A DNA stretch of 64,000 bases from Streptococcus intermedius SK54 = ATCC 27335 (GTDB lineage: Bacteria > Bacillota > Bacilli > Lactobacillales > Streptococcaceae). The notes beneath the pieces were generated by a model. It searched no databases. It was not told the origin of the DNA and worked only from the letters and a program-made list of their open reading frames with translations. Positions 41,314-50,974 of the stretch are shown here, piece after piece (position 1 is the first letter of the stretch; the number at the start of each line of letters is the position of its first letter). Both the position numbers and the translations under genes were made by a program. The stretch covers positions 124,001-188,000 of the forward strand of contig NZ_ATFK01000006.1 of NCBI RefSeq assembly GCF_000413475.1, given 5' to 3'.

Positions 41314-42047
41314 GATTGATTGATATTCATTCGCATATTGTATTTGATGTGGACGACGGTCCCAAGACACGTCAAGACACGCAAGAGCTTTTGATGGAAA
41401 GTTATCGCCAAGGAGTCCGAACGATTATTTCGACTTCTCATCGTAGAAAGGGTATGTTTGAGACGCCTGAAGAAAAGATTGCGGCGAATTTTCATGAAGT
41501 TCAGCAAATCGCTAAAGAAGTAGCAGATGATCTCACTATTCTCTATGGTGCTGAAATTTATTATACTAGCGATATCTTAGAAAAACTTGATAGAAAAATC
41601 ATTCCAACTTTAGGTGGGACGAGTTATGCTCTAATTGAGTTTAGTATGATAACACCATATAGAGATATCCACAGCGCGTTAAGCAATGTTCTGCGTTTAG
41701 GAATTACACCAGTTGTAGCCCATATTGAGCGCTATCATTGTTTGGAAAACGATGTAAAAAAGGTGCAGGATTTGATCAACATGGGTTGTTATATGCAAAT
41801 CAATAGCTCCAGTGTACTAAAACCCAAGTTATTTGGCGAGAAATATAAATTCATGAAGAAGCGAGCACAATTCTTTATGGAACAGGATTTGGTCCATTTT
41901 GTAGCAAGTGATATGCATAATTTAGGGCCACGCCCTCCTTATATGGAGGAAGCCTATCACATCATTTCTAACAAATATGGCAACGCATATGCAGACCAGT
42001 TATTTCGTAAAAATCAAGAAATATTATTAAAAGATGAATTAATTTAG
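41310..42047 (+). CDS. wzh: Tyrosine-protein phosphatase (PHP family)
   Basis: A 245-residue PHP-type phosphatase: [20 protein letters not shown] with the HxH metal site, [24 protein letters not shown] and [14 protein letters not shown]. It dephosphorylates the Wze kinase. The ATG overlaps the wzg stop (ATGA). Manganese-dependent by family. Confidence 0.94.
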   Translation: MRLIDIHSHIVFDVDDGPKTRQDTQELLMESYRQGVRTIISTSHRRKGMFETPEEKIAANFHEVQQIAKEVADDLTILYGAEIYYTSDILEKLDRKIIPTLGGTSYALIEFSMITPYRDIHSALSNVLRLGITPVVAHIERYHCLENDVKKVQDLINMGCYMQINSSSVLKPKLFGEKYKFMKKRAQFFMEQDLVHFVASDMHNLGPRPPYMEEAYHIISNKYGNAYADQLFRKNQEILLKDELI

Positions 42048-42055
42048 GAGAAAAA

Positions 42056-42751
42056 ATGAAAAATCAGAGTAATCAAGCAGTAGAAATTGATATCTTGTCA
42101 TTAATTAAAACCTTATGGAGAAGAAAGTTTATTATTGTAGTGACAGCATTTGTGATGGCTATTTTCGCTTTAATCTACAGTACTGTTATAGCAAAACCAT
42201 CTTATAGTAGTACAACACGTATTTATGTTGTTAATCGTCAGCAAAACGATAATTCTACGCTTAACCAGGATTTACAAGCTGGGACATACTTAGTTAAAGA
42301 CTATAAAGAAATTATTTTATCTCAAGATGTATTGACTAAAGTAATTGCAGATTTGAAATTGAAGCTGCAACCAAGTGAATTGGCTAAAAAAATCAATGTT
42401 ACTGTTCCAACAGATACACGAATTGTATCTATTGCTGTTTCAGATGGTAATGCTGAAGAAGCTGCTCGCATTGCTAATAGTGTTCGTCAAGCTGCGGCAG
42501 AGAAGATTATTGCTGTAACAAAAGTAGCGGATGTTACGACGCTAGAAGCAGCAGAAGCACCAAAAGAACCTTCCTCTCCAAATATTAAACGAAATACTTT
42601 GATTGGTTTTCTTGCAGGAGGCATGCTTATGTCTGTTATTAGCATTGTTGTGGAAGTTTTAGATGATAGAATAAAGAAACCAGAAGATGTAGAAGAAGTA
42701 ATGGGAATCACTCTGCTTGGAGTTGTTCCGAATATGAATAAGCTAAAATAG
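42056..42751 (+). CDS. wzd: Polysaccharide chain-length regulator
   Basis: A 231-residue Wzz-type protein: a cytoplasmic start, transmembrane helix at about 28-48 ([20 protein letters not shown]), an extracellular domain, and a second helix at about 180-198 ([20 protein letters not shown]). It forms the membrane part of the bacterial tyrosine kinase with Wze, encoded 10 bp downstream. Confidence 0.93.
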   Translation: MKNQSNQAVEIDILSLIKTLWRRKFIIVVTAFVMAIFALIYSTVIAKPSYSSTTRIYVVNRQQNDNSTLNQDLQAGTYLVKDYKEIILSQDVLTKVIADLKLKLQPSELAKKINVTVPTDTRIVSIAVSDGNAEEAARIANSVRQAAAEKIIAVTKVADVTTLEAAEAPKEPSSPNIKRNTLIGFLAGGMLMSVISIVVEVLDDRIKKPEDVEEVMGITLLGVVPNMNKLK

Positions 42752-42761
42752 GAGAAAAGGA

Positions 42762-43454
42762 ATGCCAAGTTTAGAATTAGTGAAAAGTAAAATCAGAGAA
42801 TTAAGAAAATCAGAGGAGTATTATAATGCTCTGCGAACCAATGTCCAACTTAGTGGTGATAATATTAAGGTTATTGCAATCACTTCAGTTCAGCCTGGTG
42901 AGGGGAAATCAACAACTTCCACAAATCTAGCTATCGCTTTTGCTCGTTCAGGTTATAATACCTTATTGATTGATGCGGATATCCGTAATTCCACAATGTC
43001 GGGTGCCTTTAAAGCCCGTAATAAGATTACAGGCTTGACAGATTATTTAGCTGGTGCAGCCGATTTATCAAACGGGTTGTGTGAAACAAATATTGAAAAA
43101 TTATTCGTGATTGAAGCAGGGCAAAATTCTCCAAATCCTACTGCACTTCTTCAAAGCAAGAATTTTGAAATGATGATTGATATTTTACGAAATCATTATG
43201 ACTATATTATTATCGATACTCCTCCTATTGGGCTTGTGATTGATGCAGCCATTATTGCTCAAAAATGTGATGCAAGCCTTTTAGTTGTAGAAGCCGGTAA
43301 CGTGAAACGTAAAGCATTGCAAAAAGCAAAAGAGCAGCTAGAGCAGACTGCAACTCCATTTTTGGGAGTTGTCTTAAACAAATATGATGTTCAATTGGAC
43401 AAATATGGTTCATATGGTAATTATGGAGATTATGGAAACTACGGAAAGAAATAG
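42762..43454 (+). CDS. wze: Autophosphorylating tyrosine kinase
   Basis: A 230-residue BY-kinase: Walker A SVQPGEGKSTTSTNLA, Walker A' LLIDADIRNSTMSG, Walker B YIIIDTPP, and a C-terminal tyrosine cluster (YGSYGNYGDYGNYGKK). Cycling of tyrosine phosphorylation with Wzd and Wzh controls polymer length and export. Confidence 0.95.
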   Translation: MPSLELVKSKIRELRKSEEYYNALRTNVQLSGDNIKVIAITSVQPGEGKSTTSTNLAIAFARSGYNTLLIDADIRNSTMSGAFKARNKITGLTDYLAGAADLSNGLCETNIEKLFVIEAGQNSPNPTALLQSKNFEMMIDILRNHYDYIIIDTPPIGLVIDAAIIAQKCDASLLVVEAGNVKRKALQKAKEQLEQTATPFLGVVLNKYDVQLDKYGSYGNYGDYGNYGKK

Positions 43455-43478
43455 GATTTGGATAAGTAAGGAAACATT

Positions 43479-45287
43479 ATGGAATTAACGAGAGCACAAA
43501 AACGAGTTATCTTGATGATAGTGGATGCCGCTTTACTATATATAAGTGGTTATATAGCTTATTTTTTCTTGTCTGAGTATATAGAGACATCAAATGATAT
43601 GCTGTTTAAAACACTCTCTTCCATTGTCGTAATTTACCTTCTTTTAGGTTTAATCACACGTGTATTTTCAATTATTAATCGTTACACAGATTATAAGACG
43701 TTAAGTAAAATTTCTCTTATTCTACTGGGAACTTATCTCATTACAGCTCTAGTGGAATTGTTTTTATCCATAATCATTAGTTATCGTTTTCTTTTGCTTA
43801 GTTGCATGTTTTCTATTCTATTTACGATATCAATCAGATTAGCTTGGAGAATGTGGCATAGCTTAAAGAATGGAGTGAATTACGAAGAAGTTACAAATTT
43901 AAATGTTCGTAGGACATTAGTGGTCGGCGCGGGAGACGGAGGAAATCTTTTTATTACGACTGCGCTAAAAGACTCGCCAGATTTGAAAATCGTTGCGATT
44001 GTCGATAAAGATGTAAAAAAACAAGGTTCTTTTTTACATGGTGTTAAAGTTGTTGGATCTGATGAACAAATCCCAGAAATTGTAGCAAACTATGAAATTA
44101 ACCAAATTGTTATTGCGATCCCCTCTTTGAAACCAGAGGAATATGAACATCTTTTAGAACTTTGCAAAAAAACAGCTGCTAAAGTTAGCACTATTCCTAA
44201 ATATGAAGAAGTTGTTACAGGGAAACTGAGTGTCAGTAAACTACGAGAGATTGATATTGCTGATTTATTAGGGCGCAAAGAAGTAAAACTGGATCAAACA
44301 AGTTTAAATTCAAATCTCAAAGGCAAGACCGTATTAGTGACAGGAGCTGGAGGTTCTATCGGCTCAGAATTATGTCGGCAAATTGCTCGCTTCTTTCCTA
44401 AAAGGCTGTTACTTTTAGGGCATGGCGAAAATTCTATTTATGTGATACATAAAGAGCTGCTTGCACAATACAAGGACACCATTGAGATTGTTCCAATCAT
44501 TGCAGATATTCAAGATAGAGAGCGAATTTTTAAACTGATGGAGACTTATCATCCAGATCGTGTTTATCATGCTGCCGCTCATAAACACGTTCCTTTGATG
44601 GAGTATAATCCAACTGAAGCAGTCAAGAACAACATATATGGCACAAAAAATGTAGCGGAAGCTGCTAAAGCAGCTGGAGTTGCTAAGTTTGTTATGATTT
44701 CGACAGATAAAGCAGTCAATCCTCCAAATGTTATGGGAGCCACTAAGCGAGTTGCTGAAATGATTGTAACAAGTCTGAATGAAGAAGGAAAAACTCTTTT
44801 TGCTGCTGTTCGATTCGGTAATGTTTTGGGGAGCCGTGGTAGTGTTGTTCCACTATTTAAAGAACAAATTGCCAAAGGTGGCCCTATCACAGTAACTGAT
44901 TTTCGTATGACACGTTACTTTATGACAATACCAGAAGCTAGTCGTTTGGTTATTCAAGCAGGAGCTCTTATGCATGGGGGAGAGATTTTTGTATTAGATA
45001 TGGGAGAACCTGTTAAGATTTTGAACTTAGCTAAAAAAATGATAACTCTAAGTGGTCACACTGAAAATGAAATTAAGATTGTTGAAAGTGGTATTCGCCC
45101 TGGTGAAAAATTGTATGAAGTATTACTGTCTTCAGAAGAACGCAAAGCAGAGCAAATCTATGAAAAAATATTTGTTGGAAATGTTCATGCTTTGTCAAAA
45201 GAAGAAGTGGACGCTTTTATCTGCTCGATTTCCAATCTTGATGGACAAGAGCTGAAAGAAAAATTGGTGCAATTTGCACAGCAGTAA
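43479..45287 (+). CDS. UDP-GlcNAc 4,6-dehydratase (CapD/WbpM-like)
   Basis: A 602-residue membrane SDR protein: four N-terminal helices, a first nucleotide-binding fold (VVGAGDGGNLFITTALK), then the catalytic domain (VTGAGGSIGSELCRQIARF, YHAAAHKHVPLMEYNP, MISTDKAVNPPNVMGATKRV). The catalytic site has M-x3-K instead of Y-x3-K, as in WbpM-type enzymes. It makes UDP-4-keto-6-deoxy-GlcNAc. The transferase and reductase/epimerase genes follow, so the product probably becomes the first sugar of the polymer. Confidence 0.9.
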   Translation: MELTRAQKRVILMIVDAALLYISGYIAYFFLSEYIETSNDMLFKTLSSIVVIYLLLGLITRVFSIINRYTDYKTLSKISLILLGTYLITALVELFLSIIISYRFLLLSCMFSILFTISIRLAWRMWHSLKNGVNYEEVTNLNVRRTLVVGAGDGGNLFITTALKDSPDLKIVAIVDKDVKKQGSFLHGVKVVGSDEQIPEIVANYEINQIVIAIPSLKPEEYEHLLELCKKTAAKVSTIPKYEEVVTGKLSVSKLREIDIADLLGRKEVKLDQTSLNSNLKGKTVLVTGAGGSIGSELCRQIARFFPKRLLLLGHGENSIYVIHKELLAQYKDTIEIVPIIADIQDRERIFKLMETYHPDRVYHAAAHKHVPLMEYNPTEAVKNNIYGTKNVAEAAKAAGVAKFVMISTDKAVNPPNVMGATKRVAEMIVTSLNEEGKTLFAAVRFGNVLGSRGSVVPLFKEQIAKGGPITVTDFRMTRYFMTIPEASRLVIQAGALMHGGEIFVLDMGEPVKILNLAKKMITLSGHTENEIKIVESGIRPGEKLYEVLLSSEERKAEQIYEKIFVGNVHALSKEEVDAFICSISNLDGQELKEKLVQFAQQ

Positions 45288-45305
45288 AAATAAATTAGAG
45301 AGATT

Positions 45306-45905
45306 ATGTATAAAACGATTAAACGATTCTTAGATATTATTTTATCATTTTGTGGGATGCTTATTTTATCTCCAGTATTTCTTATTTTGATTGTGGCAAT
45401 AAAGTTAGATTCTAAAGGCCCGGTATTGTTTAAACAAAAGCGGGTAGGGTTGCATAAACAATATTTTTATATTTTAAAATTCAGAACTATGCGCATTGAT
45501 ACCCCTAAAGATACTCCTACACATTTATTGGCAAATCCTGAGCAATGGATAACAAAAATTGGAAAAATTTTGCGTAAAACATCACTCGATGAGCTACCAC
45601 AAATTTGGAATATTTTTGTTGGAGATATGAGCATTATTGGACCCCGACCAGCGCTTTGGAATCAGTATGATTTGATTGAAGAACGTGATAAGTATGGGGC
45701 CAATGATATATTACCTGGATTAACAGGTTGGGCACAAATTAATGGTCGAGATGAATTACCAATCTATGAGAAAGCATCTTTAGATGGTTATTATGTCAAA
45801 CATATGTCGTTTCTACTGGATCTTCACTGTTTTTTTGGAACCATTAAAAGCGTTGTTAAAAGTGAAGGAGTAGTTGAAGGTGGAACAGGAAAAAAGAGAG
45901 AATAA
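45306..45905 (+). CDS. Initiating sugar-1-phosphate transferase (PglC-like)
   Basis: A 199-residue monotopic phosphoglycosyl transferase: MYKTIKRFLDIILSFCGMLI with the re-entrant hydrophobic segment, VLFKQKRVGLHKQYFYILKF, RTMRIDTPKDTP, SLDELPQIWNIFVGDMSIIG, PRPALWNQYD. It lacks the four extra helices of WchA/WbaP. It would load a sugar phosphate onto undecaprenyl phosphate; given the neighbours, a 6-deoxy-HexNAc is likely. Confidence 0.9.
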   Translation: MYKTIKRFLDIILSFCGMLILSPVFLILIVAIKLDSKGPVLFKQKRVGLHKQYFYILKFRTMRIDTPKDTPTHLLANPEQWITKIGKILRKTSLDELPQIWNIFVGDMSIIGPRPALWNQYDLIEERDKYGANDILPGLTGWAQINGRDELPIYEKASLDGYYVKHMSFLLDLHCFFGTIKSVVKSEGVVEGGTGKKRE

Positions 45906-45909
45906 ATGA

Positions 45910-46770
45910 ATGAAAAAACTTCTTATTACAGGTGCTAATTCTTACATCGGTACTTCTGTTGAAAAATGGTTAAGAGCTTCTAAAAATGAATATGAAATTA
46001 CTACTCTTGATATGCGTAACTCTAACTGGCACGAACACGATTTTTCGAGATATGATTCAGTCTTTCATGTTGCTGGGTTAGCCCATTTTTCTAAAGATAA
46101 AAGTAAGAAAGATTTATACTATCGTATAAATACCGATTTAACTTATTCCGTAGCAAAAAAAGCAAAAGCATCAGGTGTTTTACAATTTATTTTTATGAGT
46201 AGTATAATTGTTTACGGAGACAGCACTAACAAAGAAAGAATTATTGATAGAGAAACTTCTCCAACTCCTACTGATTTTTATGGAGATAGTAAATGGCAAG
46301 CTGAAATAAAGTTAGAAACTTTGAAAAGTCCATCGTTTAAAATTGCTATAATTCGTCCACCAATGATTTATGGATCAGGTTCTAAAGGGAACTATGCAAG
46401 ATTGTCAAAACTAGCACAAAAAATACCAATTTTCCCTGATTATATTAATAAGCGAAGTATGCTACATATTGATAATCTATGTGAGTTTGTATTACAAGTG
46501 CTTGAGAACAATATTGATGGGATTTTATTTCCACAAAATAAAGAATATATTTGTACAGCTGATTTAGTAAAACAAATTGGTTTACAGCATAGAAAATCAA
46601 TTTACTTAACAAAATTTTTTAATTTTTTAATCCCACTTACATTTTTTAATGATAACATTAAAAAAATGTTTGGCAATTTAGTTTATGAAAAAGAATTGAG
46701 TGAGTATACTTTTTCGTATCAGATTCGTGATTTTAAAGAATCAATTTATTTATCTGAAAAGGAGCAATAA
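45910..46770 (+). CDS. NAD-dependent sugar epimerase/reductase
   Basis: A 286-residue SDR enzyme: MKKLLITGANSYIGTSVEKW, VFHVAGLAHFSKDKSKKDLY, FMSSIIVYGD, DFYGDSKWQAE (Y-x3-K catalytic pair), IIRPPMIYGSGSKGNY. It is like the reductases that turn UDP-4-keto-6-deoxy-GlcNAc into UDP-QuiNAc or UDP-FucNAc, the step after the upstream dehydratase. Assignment to reductase rather than epimerase is an inference from context. From here to 52.4 kb the DNA is clearly more AT-rich. Confidence 0.78.
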   Translation: MKKLLITGANSYIGTSVEKWLRASKNEYEITTLDMRNSNWHEHDFSRYDSVFHVAGLAHFSKDKSKKDLYYRINTDLTYSVAKKAKASGVLQFIFMSSIIVYGDSTNKERIIDRETSPTPTDFYGDSKWQAEIKLETLKSPSFKIAIIRPPMIYGSGSKGNYARLSKLAQKIPIFPDYINKRSMLHIDNLCEFVLQVLENNIDGILFPQNKEYICTADLVKQIGLQHRKSIYLTKFFNFLIPLTFFNDNIKKMFGNLVYEKELSEYTFSYQIRDFKESIYLSEKEQ

Positions 46771-47901
46771 TTGGATAAAGCTTTGGTCGTAGCTTCTGTA
46801 GCATCAATGATTTCTCAATTTAATCTACATAATATTAAAATACTGCAAGAATTAGGATACAAGGTTGTTGTAGCTACAAATTTTGATAAACCTGGGAATA
46901 TTTCATTTACCCTTGCTCAAAAATTGATTAAACAGTTGGAAGATGAAGGGGTTGATTGTATTAATATTAATTTTGCCCGCAGTCCTTTTTCGTTTAAGAA
47001 TATAGGTGCTTACCAGATGCTTAAAAATATTATTTATGATGAAGGAATAAAATTAATTCATGCTCATTCTCCAGTTGGTGGAGTAATTACAAGAGTTCTC
47101 GTTTTAAATAATGATCAAAAAAGATTGATTTACACTGCCCATGGTTTTCATTTTTTTAAAGGTGCTTCAATTAAGAATTGGCTCACATTTTATCCTATTG
47201 AAAAGTTCTTTTCTTATTTTACAGATGATCTAATTACAATTAATTCGGAAGATTTTCAATTGGCAAAAAAAAGTTTTCATGCTAAACGTCTTCATTATGT
47301 TAATGGAGTTGGAATTGATTTAAAGAAATTTGATGCAGATAAGAAAAAAGTAAATTTAAATAAAAAGCAAACAAAGTTAAAGTTAATTTCAATTGGTGAG
47401 TTGAACAAAAATAAGAATCACCGTTTAGTGATTGAAGCAATCCATCAGTCAAAATTTAAAGATTGTTTCTCGTATGATATCTGTGGAGAGGGGACACTAA
47501 AAGAAGAACTTACCCAACTAATAAAGCAATATGGTTTAGAAAATCAAGTTCGTTTATTAGGGTATCGAGACGACGTACATCGTTTGTTAGCAGAAAGTGA
47601 TATATTTGTATTCCCGTCTTTCAGAGAAGGCTTGCCAGTCTCTGTCATGGAAGCGATGGCGACAGGATTACCAGTGCTAGCTTCAGATATTAGAGGAAAT
47701 CATGATTTGGTTATTCATGAAAAGGGCGGTTTTCTTTTTGAAAGCGGAAATGTTGAAGACTTAGTTCATTATTTAGAGAAATGTTTTATGCATCAAGAAA
47801 ATATGATAGCATTCGGAGACTATAATCTTCAAAAAATTCAAGAGTATTCTAGTGATTACGTTGACTCACAAATGAGAGAGATTTATCTTAATAGAATGTA
47901 A
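46771..47901 (+). CDS. Glycosyltransferase family 4
   Basis: A 376-residue GT-B enzyme: ALVVASVASMISQFNLHNIK, LIHAHSPVGGVITRVLVLNN, YTAHGFHFFKGASIKNW in the N-domain; SIGELNKNKNHRLVIEAIHQ and DIFVFPSFREGLPVSVMEAM (E-x7-E) in the C-domain. The start codon is TTG at 46771 with AAGGAG six bases before it. It adds a sugar to the lipid-linked unit; donor and linkage unknown. Confidence 0.88.
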   Translation: MDKALVVASVASMISQFNLHNIKILQELGYKVVVATNFDKPGNISFTLAQKLIKQLEDEGVDCININFARSPFSFKNIGAYQMLKNIIYDEGIKLIHAHSPVGGVITRVLVLNNDQKRLIYTAHGFHFFKGASIKNWLTFYPIEKFFSYFTDDLITINSEDFQLAKKSFHAKRLHYVNGVGIDLKKFDADKKKVNLNKKQTKLKLISIGELNKNKNHRLVIEAIHQSKFKDCFSYDICGEGTLKEELTQLIKQYGLENQVRLLGYRDDVHRLLAESDIFVFPSFREGLPVSVMEAMATGLPVLASDIRGNHDLVIHEKGGFLFESGNVEDLVHYLEKCFMHQENMIAFGDYNLQKIQEYSSDYVDSQMREIYLNRM

Positions 47902-47939
47902 TAGCAGTTTATATATAACAGGGAGAAAGTAAAAGATTA

Positions 47940-48917
47940 ATGAAACTTAGTATTATCGTTCCAGTTTATAATACAGAGGAATATTTGAAAGAATGCCTAG
48001 ATTCTGTAACCCCACAATTAACAGATGATATGGAAGTCATTTTAGTAAATGATGGTTCGACAGATGGCTCGCAAAAAATTTGTGAAGAATATCAAGAAAA
48101 ATACTCTCAAGTAAGACTGATCAATCAACAAAATCAAGGAAGTTCGGTTGCTCGAAATACAGGTATTCACGAAGCTGTTGGAGATTACTTGCTTTTTCTT
48201 GATTCGGATGATTTTATTGCTACATCAGTTCTGCGTGATTTGATTCAATTTGCAAATAATCAAGATATTATCTTTTTAGATGCAGTCAAATATTACAGAG
48301 AAGATTGGCAAGAGCCTTTGGCAGAAGGTTATCAAAATACCTGCATTAATTGCAAGTCTCCAAAAGAAGTATTGGCATTTCTAGCAGATTTGCCAAAATT
48401 TCCAGGAGCTCCATGGAATAAGCTTGTTAATCGTAATTTTGTAGTTAAAAATAATTTGTATTTTTCAGAAGGAATAGTTGCAGAAGATATTGATTGGGTT
48501 TTATCTGTATTGAAAGAAGCTGAAATTTTTGGGTATTATTCAAAAAAGAATTATTATTTTTATCGTCAAAATAGAAAATTTTCTGTAACACATAATATAG
48601 GTGTTAAACATGTAAATTCTTTATTATATATCCTTGATAAATGGGTGAATAAAATTAAAAATCATGAGTATGCAAATTTTTACTACAAATTTCTAGCTTA
48701 TGAATATATTATTACGCTTCTTAGTTTTTCTTATTTATCTAAAGAGGAGCAAAAGAATTTTAAAGATCAGTTGCTTCAATATAGTTTTTTACTCCAATAT
48801 AGAGATGATGTGAAATATAGATTGGCAGCGATGTCTATTAAACTATTTGGTGTTTCAATCTGCTCTTATCTATTAAGAAAATATCAAAATATTCGATTAA
48901 AACGGGGCCAGAAATGA
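47940..48917 (+). CDS. Glycosyltransferase family 2
   Basis: A 325-residue GT-A enzyme: MKLSIIVPVYNTEEYLKECL, VILVNDGSTDGSQKI, NQGSSVARNTGIHEAVGDYL, LFLDSDDF with the metal-binding DSD. The C-terminal third is helical. It acts in the cytoplasm on the growing lipid-linked repeat unit. The stop overlaps the next gene by ATGA. Confidence 0.9.
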   Translation: MKLSIIVPVYNTEEYLKECLDSVTPQLTDDMEVILVNDGSTDGSQKICEEYQEKYSQVRLINQQNQGSSVARNTGIHEAVGDYLLFLDSDDFIATSVLRDLIQFANNQDIIFLDAVKYYREDWQEPLAEGYQNTCINCKSPKEVLAFLADLPKFPGAPWNKLVNRNFVVKNNLYFSEGIVAEDIDWVLSVLKEAEIFGYYSKKNYYFYRQNRKFSVTHNIGVKHVNSLLYILDKWVNKIKNHEYANFYYKFLAYEYIITLLSFSYLSKEEQKNFKDQLLQYSFLLQYRDDVKYRLAAMSIKLFGVSICSYLLRKYQNIRLKRGQK

Positions 48918-49978
48918 TTTCTTTTCTTTTATACTGCACTTTTATAATTTTAGGGATTCTTGTACCTAAAAATAAAATAATCTTTTTAATTCAATTATCT
49001 TTAATTTTTACTTTAGTTGCGTTTAATTATCAAGGATATGACATGTTAGAGTATAATTACATGTTTCAAGTTTTTGGTAAGGCAACTACCATTCCCATTG
49101 GTGGTGAATTTATATATAGATGGTTGATGCAGTTATTTTTTGCGAGAGGATTTTCGTTTTTTGATTTAAATCTTATTACATCTATCATTGCAACTATTAT
49201 TATTGCATGGTTTATGCTTAAGCATACTAAGAGACCTTCTTTGGCAATGAGCATGCTTATGATTTATCCAATGTTTGATTTAGGAATTCAAAAACGTAAT
49301 TATATTGCAATGGCTGTGATGCTAATTGCTCTTACAGAATTATTTGATGATAAACCGTTTTCTAAAATCAGATATTTTTTCTGGAATCTGCTTGCAATTG
49401 GATTTCATAGCACCTATTTGATTTATCTTCTTTATCCACTTTATAAGTTTATTTCAAAGTTTAATCCTAAAACAATCTTTTTCATTACTCTGGTCACAGG
49501 TGGAGTGCTCATTAATTTTGCTCCTAGTTTGGCAGGTATCTTTTTTGACAATGCTAAGGTTTCGTTGTATTTTTCAGACAATAGCATGAGACTTTCCCTT
49601 TTTAGTGCATTAGCATTTATTGTTGTACAAATTCTGTTTATGATATTTATATGGTATATGCAAAGAAGAGAGAAAACGGTGCTATCAAATTTAAGTAGAG
49701 ACTTAATTTTGTACACGGGAATTCCATTACCGCTATATTTCTATAATTCTAATTTTATTCGACTTTTCCGGAATCTGCTTCCCTTGCATTATTTGGCGTT
49801 AGCTAATAGTAAGGAATTTTCGTATCCTACATTCCTCAATATGAAAGTACTGCCATTTTTATTTATTATTTATGAAATAGGTGTCTCTATATTATTTTAT
49901 GCTATTTCTGGAGTGGGTTGGGAAAAGCTAATCGTTCCATTATTTAAGTATAACTATATATTTCAATTGATAGGTTAG
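48914..49978 (+). CDS. EpsG-family polysaccharide polymerase (Wzy)
   Basis: A 354-residue integral membrane protein with about ten helices and the EpsG features: FNYQGYDMLEYNYMFQVFGK, FIYRWLMQLFFARGFSFFD, QKRNYIAMAVMLIALTELF, IGFHSTYLIYLLYPLYKF. EpsG-type Wzy proteins polymerise repeat units outside the membrane. It is the only polymerase candidate of the locus. Confidence 0.85.
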   Translation: MISFLLYCTFIILGILVPKNKIIFLIQLSLIFTLVAFNYQGYDMLEYNYMFQVFGKATTIPIGGEFIYRWLMQLFFARGFSFFDLNLITSIIATIIIAWFMLKHTKRPSLAMSMLMIYPMFDLGIQKRNYIAMAVMLIALTELFDDKPFSKIRYFFWNLLAIGFHSTYLIYLLYPLYKFISKFNPKTIFFITLVTGGVLINFAPSLAGIFFDNAKVSLYFSDNSMRLSLFSALAFIVVQILFMIFIWYMQRREKTVLSNLSRDLILYTGIPLPLYFYNSNFIRLFRNLLPLHYLALANSKEFSYPTFLNMKVLPFLFIIYEIGVSILFYAISGVGWEKLIVPLFKYNYIFQLIG

Positions 49979-49986
49979 GAAGTGTT

Positions 49987-50964
49987 ATGAAAGATAAAAA
50001 GTGTTTATTAATCGTTCCTTATTTTGGTAAATTTAATAACTATTACCAATTATTTTTGAACTCTATAGCTAATTTACAGTCTTTTGATTTTTTAATCGTA
50101 ACAGATGATAAACGTAAGTTCATAAATCCTCAAAATGTAACTTGCCTTTATATGAGTTTTGAAGATTTAAAGGAACGAATTGCTCAAAAAATGGGTTTTT
50201 CATATCCGTTGTCACACCCACAAAAACTGTGTGATTACAGACCAGTATATGGCGAGATTTTTGATGACTATGTTAAAAATTATCAATACTGGGGTTTCTG
50301 TGATATTGATTGTATCTATGGCGATTTGGATAAGTTAGTTGCTCCGTTAATGGAAGAGCATTATGATAAAATTTTTAATTTAGGCCATCTAACTTTGATA
50401 AAAAATGATCTTGCTAATAATAAATTATATAAAAAGTTTATTAATCCCCAAAACGGTGAATCTCCTATTTTTTCAACTGAAGTTGGAATGAAATTTGATG
50501 AAGAGTATGGCGAGTATAGCATCAATCGGCAATTTGTTAGAGAAAATAAATTAATCTATTCTCATCAATTGGGTGCAGATATTTACACAAAGGCAAATAG
50601 ATTTTATCTACACGACTATGATTTTCAAACCAATAAGCACCAGCTGATAAAAGAAGAAAATCTTTTTGTTTATAGTAATGGCAAAGTATTTAATATACAG
50701 GTCTCAGATGATCAGATTGTTAAGCAGGAATTTGCATATATTCATTTACAAAAACGATTGATGACTGTAGCTATAGAGCTATCTAGTAAAGAATATAAGA
50801 TTATTGGAAATAGATTTGAACCCTTGGAGATTCCATTAAACGAAATTACGACTACAAATTATAAAGATATTCGAAAGCAATCTTTCACCAACCATTATTT
50901 AAAATTACGCTTTAAAAATTTGAAAACAAAGATTAAACGATATATAAAACATAATACAAAATAG
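49987..50964 (+). CDS. DUF6625-type glycosyltransferase
   Basis: A 325-residue protein: KKCLLIVPYFGKFNNYYQLF, FDFLIVTDDK, HPQKLCDYRPVYGEIFDDYV, YWGFCDIDCIYGDLDKLVAP. The IVPYFGKFP-like start and the CDIDxIxGDL motif define a family often annotated DUF6625 and found in polysaccharide loci as a probable GT-A-fold transferase; the DxD-like DID would bind metal. Acceptor and donor unknown. Confidence 0.75.
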   Translation: MKDKKCLLIVPYFGKFNNYYQLFLNSIANLQSFDFLIVTDDKRKFINPQNVTCLYMSFEDLKERIAQKMGFSYPLSHPQKLCDYRPVYGEIFDDYVKNYQYWGFCDIDCIYGDLDKLVAPLMEEHYDKIFNLGHLTLIKNDLANNKLYKKFINPQNGESPIFSTEVGMKFDEEYGEYSINRQFVRENKLIYSHQLGADIYTKANRFYLHDYDFQTNKHQLIKEENLFVYSNGKVFNIQVSDDQIVKQEFAYIHLQKRLMTVAIELSSKEYKIIGNRFEPLEIPLNEITTTNYKDIRKQSFTNHYLKLRFKNLKTKIKRYIKHNTK

Positions 50965-50974
50965 GAGTGTTTAT